Assembly: GCA_003254885.1 (NCBI GenBank)
Contig: QANT01003999.1
Coordinates: 1-26,678, forward strand
Source: Purshia tridentata
Lineage: Eukaryota > Streptophyta > Magnoliopsida > Rosales > Rosaceae
Length of the DNA: 26,678 nt
Direction: 5' to 3'
The notes under the pieces are model-generated. The model ran no database searches, had not been told where the DNA came from, and saw only the letters and a program-made list of their open reading frames with translations. The number at the start of each line of letters is the position of its first letter. The stretch's first letter is position 1. Shown here in pieces: positions 9,569-19,170 of this stretch. The position numbers and the translations under genes are program-made.

Positions 9569-11369
9569 ATGGACCGTGCTAGGTTCATTCCTATCAGTAG
9601 GTGGTGGAAAGGGCCCTGGGGACTGAAAAAGAGTGTGGAAGCAGTGGCAGTAGGAGTTGTTTTAGTTGGTGCACTTTCAATTTTCTTGGGCTTTCTGGGA
9701 CCACAGAAGGAACCAAGTGGTTGCCAATTTCCAGCAATCTATAACTTTGGCGACTCAAATTCTGATACAGGTGGTTTATCAGCTTCATTTTCTCGTGTTC
9801 CTTCTCCCTACGGCAATACCTTCTTTGGTAAACCTTCAGGCAGAATCTCCGATGGGCGTGTCATCATCGATTTTATAGGTAATTAGTATGTAAACTCTTG
9901 TAATAGGATTGTTTCTCTTTGATAAAGTTCATTTGCCAATCTTGCAGCTACAAAGTTGGGTTTGCCATTTTTAAGTGCTTATCTGGATTCCTTTGGAACA
10001 AAGTTTCGTTGTGGTACAAATTTTGCAACCGGAGGATCTACAATTCAGCCAATAGATGGCAGAATGTTTGAAGGAAGATACAGTCCCATCTCTCTTAATG
10101 TCCAGCTTTTGCAGTTTGCACAGCTCAAAGAACGTACAAATGACATTTTCAGTCAAGGTTGTATATATTTGCTGAAGTAGTTTACTGTCATACAGAGTTA
10201 GAGGAATTCTCCTGAATCTTTTAATTCATTCATGTGGCATGCACTCAATTGTGGATTGGTTTTCAGATAAAAGCTCATACTTCAAGGATAGTTTTCCAAG
10301 ACCAAAGGACTTCACCAACGCCTTGTATACATTAGACATAGGACAAAACGATCTTCATGCTGGGTTAAAGTGGAACACAGTGGACCAAACTCTGGCGTCC
10401 ATTTCCAATATCAGTTCAAAGTTAGCTTTGACAATAGAGGTAATAAATTTCATAAGCACTAAGCAGCTATCCTTTCTCCTGGATCATATTCCAATCTATC
10501 CACATTGTTCAGCCTGTAATTCAGTATAAAACTGGTAACCATGAAGATAGCAACAATTTCTCTACATCAGCATAGTTGTCACATGAAATGCCTAATGATG
10601 GCTGCTCTGTCAACAACGTGCATAATATATCTGTTTGAACTTTGAAATGTCCTTAAAAAGATTATATTCTCAAACAAAATAATGATATTGTAGTTTTGCA
10701 GCAACTATACCAACAAGGCGCAAGAGTTTTTTGGATTCATAACACAGGTCCCCTTGGCTGCTTGCCTTCCACGCTTGCATATAAACTACCAGAACCGGAG
10801 GACCTGGACCAAAATGGTTGTTTGAAGCCTTACAATGAGGTGGCTCAGGAATTTAACAGACAGCTCAAGGAGAGGGTGATAGAACTAAGGGCTCAACTTT
10901 CAGAGGCTGTTCTTACTTATGTTGATCTCTATACAGCAAAATACACACTTATCAGTGAAGCAGAGAAGTATGGTAAGTTTCTTCCTCTTCATTCCTTTAC
11001 ATGCTAGAAATTCATAATCTTTTGGCAACACAAACTGTTGGGAGTTTCTATACCTAATTGTTTGGCGTGTATACTCCAAAACCCCATTTTCCTTGGTGTC
11101 TGAAATTTGTAGGTTTTAATGATCCTCTCGCTCAATGCTGCGGAAGCTATGGTAGCGATTACCCCATCCATTGTGGGATGAAAATCGTTGTTGATGGCAC
11201 TGAAGTATCTGGGGGCTCTTGTAGCAATCCTTCACAGTACATTAGCTGGGATGGGGTGCACTACTCTGATGCTGCAAACCAATGGGTAGCCAACCGAATA
11301 ATGGACGGCTTATTCTCAGACCCTCCAGTTTCAATCACTGAAGCATGTCACAAGCCTTCACACTTCTGA
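9569..11369 (+). CDS. GDSL esterase/lipase with N-terminal membrane anchor (gene 1 of 3)
   Basis: Exons 9569-9878, 9948-10157, 10267-10439, 10702-10972 and 11113-11369 give 406 aa; all introns are GT-AG. SGNH hydrolase blocks are complete: [10 protein letters not shown] with Ser63, the FATGGST block, GQND with Asn201, and WDGVH with Asp368 and His371. The family hydrolyses ester bonds of lipids or of acetylated or acylated wall polymers, usually outside the cell. Unlike its two neighbours, this protein starts with about 24 polar and basic residues before a hydrophobic segment (25-44), which looks like a signal anchor (type II membrane) rather than a cleaved signal peptide. The ATG at 9569 is the first in frame. 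The sequence (LTYVDLYTAKY, WVANRIMDGLFSDPPV) seems closer to the At5g14450/At1g54790 type than to FXG1. Substrate unknown. Confidence 0.9.
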
Positions 11370-11722
11370 TTCCACCTCGTGTATCCGGGTTATATTATTA
11401 GTATTGGCTTTTATTTTGCATTTAAACCTTTGGAGACTGAGAAGTGCTACTATGGCATGAATAATGTCCAGTTTCTACAGCCAAGTTGGGCTTGCAGCAT
11501 TTGAGTTATATTGCATCTTCAATCCTGTACTCTTGGCATGCCAAAACACACACCCCAAAGAAAAAGATCGAAATAAAAAGAGAGAGGGGAACAAAATCAA
11601 TAGCTTGTGGACTTCTTTAGTGTGTAAAATGACAAAGAAAAGAGAAGTCAGCTATTAATAGTAGACAGAGAGCATACCAGGATACTAAAAGAGGATAAAA
11701 AATAAAGTTTTGCCACATACAA

Positions 11723-11795
11723 CGACTCCACTGGGGATCGAACCCAGAATCTCTGGTTTCGTAGACCAGCGCCTTATCCATTGGGCCATGAAGTC
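11723..11795 (-). tRNA. tRNA-Arg (anticodon ACG)
   Basis: The 73-nt minus-strand sequence folds as a full cloverleaf. Acceptor stem GACTTCA/TGGAGTC has one G-U pair. The anticodon stem is CTGGT/ACCAG with loop CTACGAA, giving anticodon ACG (11760-11762 on plus), and the T stem is CTGGG/CCCAG with loop TTCGATC. Discriminator is G73. A-box and B-box (GGTTCGATCCC) promoters are internal, there is no intron, and a T-rich pol III terminator follows at about 11698-11707. It reads CGU and, after A34 to inosine editing, CGC/CGA codons. Confidence 0.95.
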
Positions 11796-12177
11796 AACAC
11801 ACTGGTTCTGATCAGACATTAATTTTTATTCACTGTTTCATGGGCAAAGGTGAAAGGTTAAACCAAAAGATCCCTCATGAAAAACGCCAAACCCATAAAG
11901 TGGCCTAAAGGGAAACTGAAACTCAAAAGGTGACAAATTTAGTTACAAAAGTTGTGCAGTCAGCCCATTACCAAATTGAAAAGCAGTGGAGAGAAATTTG
12001 TATTGATTTCTAATAAAGTAGCATTAATTGTTAGCTTTGTTGCTTAAGAGTTCAGAAAGAAATTAGATTAGGAATCACTACCCATTATTTATTTCTTACC
12101 TATCTCCATAACTTGGCCTGCGCATGTGTAACCAGTCATATACCTCATTCTTCTCTTTCACTTTTAGTGTCCAACAA
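11796..12177. other. Intergenic, promoter region of GDSL gene 2
   Basis: No gene or RNA found. The segment separates the tRNA from the next TATA box and probably holds upstream control sequence of GDSL gene 2. Confidence 0.55.
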
Positions 12178-12186
12178 TATATATAG
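12178..12186 (+). promoter_or_regulatory. TATA box of GDSL gene 2
   Basis: TATATATAG lies about 95-100 bp before the ATG at 12281. A start of transcription some 30 bp later would fall just before the TC tract, so the leader would be almost pure TC repeat. Confidence 0.55.
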
Positions 12187-12217
12187 CACCATCTACTACT
12201 TCAGTTTGCATCTCTGC

Positions 12218-12220
<3 letters not shown>

Positions 12221-12258
<38 letters not shown>
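12221..12258 (+). repeat. (TC)19 microsatellite in the 5' leader of GDSL gene 2
   Basis: Uninterrupted 38-bp TC repeat 23 bp before the start codon. A similar tract lies at the same place in the neighbouring paralogue. Pyrimidine-rich tracts are common at plant core promoters and 5' UTRs. Confidence 0.95.
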
Positions 12259-12260
<2 letters not shown>

Positions 12261-12280
12261 CCTCTACACATTATACACAT

Positions 12281-14127
12281 ATGGAATCACATTCCTCAAT
12301 AATACTAGTTCTAGTTGTCACTATTTTTGTGTCACTCCATGTGAGCTTGGCCTCAACTCCATGTAAATTCCCGGCCATATTTAACTTCGGCGACTCAAAC
12401 TCCGACACTGGTGGGTTGTCTGCAGTCTTCGGCCAGGCCCGTCCGCCCCATGGGGAGTCCTATTTTCACGGTCCAGCTGGACGTTACTGCGATGGCCGTC
12501 TTGTCATTGATTTCATAGGTACTCTTACTTTCTATTCTACAATTCACATTTCAATATTTCATTCCCATGCTTCTTAGTTCTTACTTCACCATGTATCTTC
12601 AACTTGGGTTTGTCACAAAAAATTTGGTAGCTATTAGCCAAACTTTGAAACTAGAATCCGCCTTTCCCAATATATAAGGGTTGTTATTCATTTCAAAGAT
12701 CAAGTGAAAATGGTTCCTAAATTTTGAAAGGGCCGGAATACACCGACGCGTTTAGGTTGATTGTTGGGTCCACTGTCCAGTCCAATCTGCTGTAGATAAT
12801 GTCACGTGTAAATTTGGAAGTATTAGGTAGGCTAGCTGTCTTTACGTGAACCAAATCAGATTGACTATCTAATATGTAATATCTATTACTGGTTGATTGA
12901 TTGAATGCTCTGTTTTCAGCAAACAGCCTTGGATTACCATTTCTTAGCGCATATCTTGATTCTGTGGGCACCAACTTCAGTCATGGAGCCAACTTTGCCA
13001 CAGCTGGCTCAACCATCAGACCCCAGAACACAACTCTTCGCCAGAGTGGGTTTAGTCCCATCTCCTTGGACGTTCAATTCAACCAGTTCTACGATTTTCG
13101 TCGTCGATCCCAACTTGTTCGTAGTCGAGGTCATAATAATATTGCTACTCATACCAACTAAACTTGCATGCTTGTATTTGTATACTGCTAAAGGCTAAAG
13201 CAGAAGATTAATGCAATGTAGGTGGAGTTTTTGAACACCTATTGCCTAAACCAGAGGACTTCTCTCGTGCCTTGTACACCTTTGATATTGGTCAGAACGA
13301 TTTAGCAGCTGGTTACTTCTTGAACATGTCCACCACCCAAGTCAAAGCATATGTTCCTGATGTGCTAAACCAGTTCAAAAACATTGTCAAGGTTAGCAAT
13401 AAAAAACTGAGACCATCACAAGAATATGTTCCCGAATTTTTGCTTTTCAGTCATTCATTAGTTGCTTGCTAATTGCTCTACACAGTACATATATGGTGAA
13501 GGAGGTAGATACTTTTGGATACACAATACTGGTCCTGTTGGCTGTCTGCCATATATATTGGACCGCTTTCCCATCTTGGCTGCACAAGTGGACAGTGCTG
13601 GATGTGCCTCACCCTTCAATGAAGTTGCTCGATTTTTCAACCGTGGACTAAAAGAAGTTGTGGTCCAGTTACAGAAAGAGCTGCCTTTGGCTGCAATCAC
13701 ATATGTTGATGTTTACTCAGCCAAGTACTCCCTCATTAGCCAACCAGAAAAGCATGGCAAGTTGTCCCTCCCCTGCTCTTATATGCTAAAACTTAATTTG
13801 AACAAAAATTTGTGTACTTATGGGTGGATTAGTGATTGAATTTGACGACATATTGCAGGATTTGAGCAACCATTAAGAGCATGTTGCGGTCACGGTGGGA
13901 AGTACAATTTCAACATGCGTCTTGGATGTGGAGGAAAGGTTAAGGTTCATGGCAAAGAAATATTGGTGGCAAAGTCATGCCAAGACCCATCTGTTTGGGT
14001 AAATTGGGATGGAGTGCATTTCTCTCAAGCAGCTAACAAAGAGATCTTTGATCAGATTGTAGATGGTTCACTTTCGGACCCACCAATTCCATTGAAAATG
14101 GCTTGCCATAGGAAGCAAGCTCATTGA
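12281..14127 (+). CDS. GDSL esterase/lipase, ENOD8/FXG1-like, secreted (gene 2 of 3)
   Basis: Exons 12281-12518, 12920-13129, 13222-13391, 13486-13756 and 13859-14127 give 385 aa. The start MESHSSIILVLVV opens a classic signal peptide cleaved near Ala24/Ser25. Catalytic blocks are [10 protein letters not shown] (Ser39), [16 protein letters not shown] (Asn175) and NWDGVH (Asp347, His350). Exons 2 and 4 have exactly the same lengths (210 and 271 nt) as in both neighbours, showing tandem duplication. Intron 4 (13757-13858) starts with GC instead of GT (CATG|GCAAGT); reading through it would lose the Asp-His block, so GC-AG splicing is required. The nearest described proteins are ENOD8, the latex esterase Hev b 13 and Arabidopsis FXG1, reported to be an alpha-fucosidase of xyloglucan oligosaccharides. 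It is probably apoplastic; substrate not known. Confidence 0.92.
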
Positions 14128-14399
14128 TTTTAATCACATGTGACTCCTTCACTATTTAATCAAATAAAATAGTTGAGGGCAGAATAAGCTCTTTGTTTCT
14201 TCTTTTTGCTTGAATTCAGGATCTGTCTTGGTCCCCATGGATTAGCATTAATTATTTATCTTTTGCAAAGACCATGCTGAGAAAGAGGTCAATGCAAGCC
14301 TTTAGCAGGAGACAAATAAACAAAGACCCAAGTGGGCAGTGGTGACACAATGACCAATGTCCCTAGCTCCTAGACTATATCTCTTTTCTATATCTTCTC
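14128..14399. other. Intergenic between GDSL genes 2 and 3
   Basis: About 270 bp with the 3' UTR of gene 2 and the promoter of gene 3; nothing else was recognised. Confidence 0.6.
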
Positions 14400-14406
14400 T
14401 ATAAAT
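14400..14406 (+). promoter_or_regulatory. TATA box of GDSL gene 3
   Basis: TATAAAT 56 bp before the ATG at 14456. Transcription would then begin near the end of the CT tract. Confidence 0.55.
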
Positions 14407-14408
14407 TT

Positions 14409-14410
<2 letters not shown>

Positions 14411-14439
<29 letters not shown>
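14411..14439 (+). repeat. (CT)n microsatellite in the 5' leader of GDSL gene 3
   Basis: 29-bp CT repeat between the TATA box and the ATG, in the same position as the TC tract of gene 2. It was probably inherited in the duplication. Confidence 0.93.
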
Positions 14440-14442
<3 letters not shown>

Positions 14443-14455
14443 CTAAACTATAGAT

Positions 14456-16531
14456 ATGGAAACTCACGTCCATAGACATGTTCTCTTTAGGCTTGTAATT
14501 TGGGCAACAATGCTTCATAGTCCAAGCAGTGCTTTAAGCTCATGCTCTTTTCCAGCCATATTCAACTTTGGGGACTCCAACTCAGACACTGGGGGTCTGT
14601 CTGCAGCATTTGGACAAGCCCCTTCACCAAATGGAGAGACATATTTTCACACCCCATCTGGACGCTACTCTGATGGGCGTCTTGTAATTGATTTCATAGG
14701 TACTACTGTAACTTCTCTTTGTTCCTTAACGTTTCCCTTTCACTTTCATACACACCACCACCAAAGCCAACATTGTTACGTGGATATATGGGTTGGCGTT
14801 TTTTATTTTATTTTGAAAACTTCACACGGCATAGATCTCAATTCTGTAGGACATATTATATTGCACAAGGGTTGTTGATAACTTGACATGCATTTTGGAT
14901 TTTACTAGCACCAAATTGAAACTGTGCTACATGTGATTTCGTGAAGGGTGGGATCCACAAATTGTATCATCATCACAATCAAAAAGTTTAAAAACAGGAC
15001 CAGTTCAGCTTGTGCATGCATTATATAAAAACAATGCCATATATGCCAAAGAATTGGGGTCTCCTATCCTATAATGCATCAAATATGTACAAAAGTGTCA
15101 GTGCCACTCGTGAACTGAACCTGGGTTCATTTTAAAAGTGTTGTAGCTTTCAACTAGTTTACATGTCCAAATTTAATAAGATTCATCTGCTTGTTGTTTT
15201 GTTCCAAAGCTGAAAGCTTGAGATTACCTTATCTTAGTGCTTTCTTGGACTCGGTGGGCTCAAACTTCAGCCATGGAGCCAATTTTGCCACTGCTGGATC
15301 AACCATTAGACCCCCAAACACAACCATATCCCAAAGTGGAGTCAGTCCCATTTCCTTAGATGTGCAGCTTCTCCAGTTCTTGGACTTCTATAGAAGATCC
15401 CAAATATATCGCAAAAAAGGTTACTGATTTCACTTCCACTTCTTCTGTGATCGTGTAAATTATGCAATTAATGCAAACTTGGACTAAATTCTTGCATTAA
15501 CGTTGTTGTTGATGAAGTGGGGTTTGTTTCAAAAATGGCGTAGGAGAATTATTTGAGAAATTGCTGCCCAAGGAGGACTATTTTTCTCAAGCACTTTATA
15601 CCTTTGACATTGGCCAAAACGACCTCACTGCTGGTTACAAACTTAACCTGACCAAAGAACAAGTGAAGGCATATGTTCCGGAAGTACTGGACCAGTTCTC
15701 TAATGTCATTAAGGTTAATTTTATTTATTGAATGATATGACAGTATTTCATTTATTTTCAACGTATAATTTGATGAACGAATTTTGTGAACCAAGTTTGA
15801 TGAGTTTTAACATTGGCTAACATAAGACATTGTCTTACAGAATGTATACAATCAAGGAGGAAGATCGTTTTGGATACACAATACAGGCCCGGTGGGCTGT
15901 CTACCCTATGTTCTGGACCGCTTCCTCATCAACCCGGCCCAAAAAGATAAATATGGGTGTGGAAGTCCCTTCAATGACGTGGCCCAATATTTCAACCAAA
16001 GATTAAAGAAAGCTGTGGCTCAACTTCAGAAACATCTTCCCATGGCTGCCATTACCTATGTGGATGTCTACTCAGTAAAGTACACTCTCATTACGCAAGC
16101 CAAAAAATACGGTAATATCATTTTGGTACATTTAGATGAATTCGCATTTATCATCAAAACTGTTTTTTTTATTTTTTGAGAAAGAAACCTGAAACTTCTT
16201 TCAACAATGTAAGGAAAAATACTACTCAATTAATGAAAATCACCATTTTGAATTTGCAGGATTTGAAAAGCCTCTTATAGCATGTTGTGGTCACGGTGGG
16301 AAATATAATTACAACCGGTACGTGAAGTGTGGGACCAAGAAGACCATCAACGGCAAAGAGAAGGTGATCGCGAAATCGTGCAATGATCCGACGGTTCGAA
16401 TTAATTGGGATGGGGTCCATTTCACGGAGGGTGCAAACAAGTGGATATTCCAACAAATTGCTAATGGCTCCTTTTCGTACCCACCAAACCCTTTGAAAAT
16501 GTCCTGTCACAGAAGCAGAATGGACCACTGA
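14456..16531 (+). CDS. GDSL esterase/lipase, ENOD8/FXG1-like, secreted (gene 3 of 3)
   Basis: Exons 14456-14699, 15210-15419, 15544-15713, 15841-16111 and 16260-16531 give 388 aa, with all introns GT-AG. The signal peptide runs to about residue 28 (…[10 protein letters not shown]). Catalytic blocks are [10 protein letters not shown] (Ser41), [16 protein letters not shown] (Asn177) and NWDGVH (Asp349, His352). It is the closest paralogue of gene 2: the same exon lengths for exons 2-4 (210, 170, 271), shared motifs ([32 protein letters not shown]) and the same CT-rich leader. The 3' exon is more GC-rich (CCGACG, GCGAAATCG) than its counterpart in gene 2. Role expected as for gene 2: a secreted hydrolase of wall or lipid esters, or a fucosidase. 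The sequence alone does not decide the substrate. Confidence 0.93.
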
Positions 16532-17430
16532 AACACTCATCACTTTTCATGCCTTTTCACCTTCTAAAGGACTTTGCAAAAGAAGTATGAGTGAGGAGTG
16601 AACAGGCTTTTACTTGTAATGTATTATTGGGCTTGTTTTTGGCAAACAAGAACATCAAGGTAAAAGTAGATGGGCCACCAAAGGCCCATCTCATGCAAGG
16701 ATTTGTGACTGACTTTAATTTAGGTTACCTCATGTGGTAAAGCATATGCTTTAAATTTAATGGTACAATACAACCCCAGTCTTTTATTAGTTTATTTCTG
16801 GTATTCATTTTTGGGACTTGCTGGTGTGACATGCCCAGAACCAGTTCTCAGCAAACTGGAGGGTCAGATCCTTGAATGGGAATCCATTTTGTGGTTCTAT
16901 AAAGCCCTAAATCCAAAGGTTTTTAGTTGAGTTTAGATCAGAAACTTTATTGTAGAAACAATGGCACATCTCACTTTCACTGCACAAAATTTATATACAG
17001 GCTAGGCTCGTCTTCTTTGTGCTTCACGCACCTATGCAGCATTGCCAAGGATTTTCTACACTCTCAAATTAAGGATACAAAAACCAAAACAAAAATAGAG
17101 AAAATACACATACATTATACATATCATAGAGCAATTATAAACTCATATTGGGTAATTTGGTAATTGGGATTGGAGGATTATTGGACATCCAAATGTGATC
17201 CAATCTGGCATGTCTAATCATGTTCATGTCCATATTATTCAATTCCAGCTGTAGCAAACTCCCAAATCTCTTGGGCCCATCTGTTCATATGTGGAAATTC
17301 ACTGTAAATGATTACCCTCTACATGTGCATGAAACTGGAGCCTTAATTATCCCCTTTCCTTAACTCCTTTGGTGCTGTTAATGTTCTTAATGACTTCAAT
17401 AACTCGTGCTAATGGATCATTTGAGCATCA
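16532..17430. other. Intergenic between convergent GDSL gene 3 and DUF868 gene
   Basis: About 900 bp holding the 3' ends of two convergent genes. AT-rich, with no ORF of family character. Nothing else was recognised. Confidence 0.6.
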
Positions 17431-18348
17431 TCATTCCACCTTCCAAGCATAAACGAATAAGGAAAACCCAGATGACCCACCTGCATTATCATACTCTCCT
17501 AATGCAGAACTTGACTCTTGAGTCAACACTTGGGTTGATAATGAAGACTCTAATGATGCAGCAGCAGATAAATATGATGATATTGGCTTGAATATGAACA
17601 TACCATGCCTTGGACCAGAGCCAAATAGCCAGTCATGGACATCCCAATAAACCTCAACTTTGGTCTTGTTTATATCCACAGACTCATTTCCTCTGAATTT
17701 CCAATGAAGGTGCTTGACATGAAGAGCTTGGTTCCCATCTATCTTTATCTCCAATTCTGGATCAGACCCATTGTTGCACTCAATTAAAATCTCATGGAAA
17801 TTCTGTTTTTCATGAAATTTGATTCTTGTTGAGTACTTCTTCTTACCAAACAAATGTTCCTTCCTTGAAACCAAGATGGGTTCTATGAGTGATGGTCTGC
17901 AACCAGTCTTCCTGTATGCATCTTTCTTTTGATCACCAACAAGTAAGACCACCTCTTCTTCACACACAATGGCAACATAATAGTCTGATTGTGGCTCAGT
18001 CTCACCATTGAATTTTGCAGCTTTTAGGTCCCAGACCACTTCAACTGTGATACCATCCACCATGAATTGCTTGGACCCTTGTTTTCTCCAAAAGTACCAT
18101 GGCTTCAACTCAACCTTGCATCGATAATCCTCCTCTCCATCTTGGCCTTGAACAGAAACAGATAGGCCATGTAGCAACAGATTCTTGCACCAAGTAATGG
18201 TGATCAAACGACACTTGCCAGCAATTTTCTTTGTGCTATACACTGACATGAACACACTCTGTCCTGACCTCATCACGCTCGCTGGATCATAAGCTGGCCT
18301 TGGAGTACCGGACGAAAAGCAAGTAGGACTCCCAATTGAATCATGCAT
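17431..18348 (-). CDS. DUF868 family protein, intronless
   Basis: Single-exon ORF of 305 aa from the ATG at 18348. An in-frame GTG lies two codons upstream but is not a likely plant start; MHDSIGSPTCFSS is the usual family N-terminus. Conserved family stretches are VFMSVYSTKKIAGKCRLITI, TWCKNLLLHGLSVSV, CKVELKPWYFWRKQGSK, NGETEPQSDYYVA, KKDAYRKTGCRPSLIEPILV, LHWKFRGNES, VEVYWDVHDWLF and a C-terminal Ser-rich tail. DUF868 (PF05910) is plant-specific and of unknown biochemical role. No signal peptide or membrane segment is seen, so it is probably cytosolic or nuclear. Length and lack of introns match the family. It is transcribed in the same direction as the PP2C upstream of it but separated by more than 800 bp, so no link is implied. 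Confidence 0.93.
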   Translation of the reverse strand: MHDSIGSPTCFSSGTPRPAYDPASVMRSGQSVFMSVYSTKKIAGKCRLITITWCKNLLLHGLSVSVQGQDGEEDYRCKVELKPWYFWRKQGSKQFMVDGITVEVVWDLKAAKFNGETEPQSDYYVAIVCEEEVVLLVGDQKKDAYRKTGCRPSLIEPILVSRKEHLFGKKKYSTRIKFHEKQNFHEILIECNNGSDPELEIKIDGNQALHVKHLHWKFRGNESVDINKTKVEVYWDVHDWLFGSGPRHGMFIFKPISSYLSAAASLESSLSTQVLTQESSSALGEYDNAGGSSGFSLFVYAWKVE

Positions 18349-19170
18349 GGTCACTGAATGGGGTGTGGAAGAATTCTAATTGATTTATGAAGAAACGAAG
18401 AGAAGGCTCTTTAAGATTCAGTCTTGGTCAGATTCATCAGACCACAAAGCATTGGCAGACATAATGAATGTGTTGATTGAGATCTCACCCATACGATTTG
18501 GCAAAAGGCTTTTCTTGGCACACCATGTTATCAGCCACAGGTGGATGATGACCCAATTTCCAAACTGGCAATCTTAAAGGCAGAGAAGTGAGGGTGAGGG
18601 TAAGAGTTAACACGTTTTATCACCTTTGAATCAGTTATCCCCTTTCTGTTTTTAACAAAACCCACTTTTACCTTCTTCGAAGTGGTTTGGCTTCAAGATA
18701 AGTTTGATCCCCATAAATCTCTCTTTTTCATGCATGGAAAAAAGCAACCACCCCTTTTTCATCACATATGAAGTTCATGTGACACTGTACCAGAAAATAA
18801 ACAACTAAACTTCATATATATGGGTGGGGAAAGGAGAGAATTAATGAATTAAAATATATATAAAAGATTTGGATTACGATGTGTGTTATTATACAATTTA
18901 TGCTTCCACATGGTTTGTGTGTTTAAGCTCTGTATTGTTTCACCAATCTTTTACTTCAGCATTAAACAGTGGCCACTATCCAGTGGAGTCGTGATAAGAA
19001 AGTGAATGGTTTAAAATTAATCATTCTATTATTTATAATCACCATAAAGATCCAAGTATCCAAATCGAAGAGAAAAATGTATTTACAAGTGATAAGACAC
19101 ATGCTCAACAAATTAATATGCCATAACTTATATTGATTTAGATCAGCCTACTGCGAGACTACAAATACAA
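18349..19170. other. Intergenic between DUF868 and PP2C genes
   Basis: About 820 bp with the DUF868 promoter and the PP2C 3' region. AT-rich, with no supported ORF, RNA gene or repeat. Confidence 0.6.

Noticed and set aside
12113..12280. N-terminal extension of GDSL gene 2 through the TC repeat
   Set aside because: The upstream frame has no ATG and would encode a SLSLSL run from the microsatellite; the ATG at 12281 starts a normal signal peptide.
18349..18354. GTG start two codons before the DUF868 ATG
   Set aside because: Plant nuclear genes rarely start at GTG, and the ATG at 18348 gives the family N-terminus.
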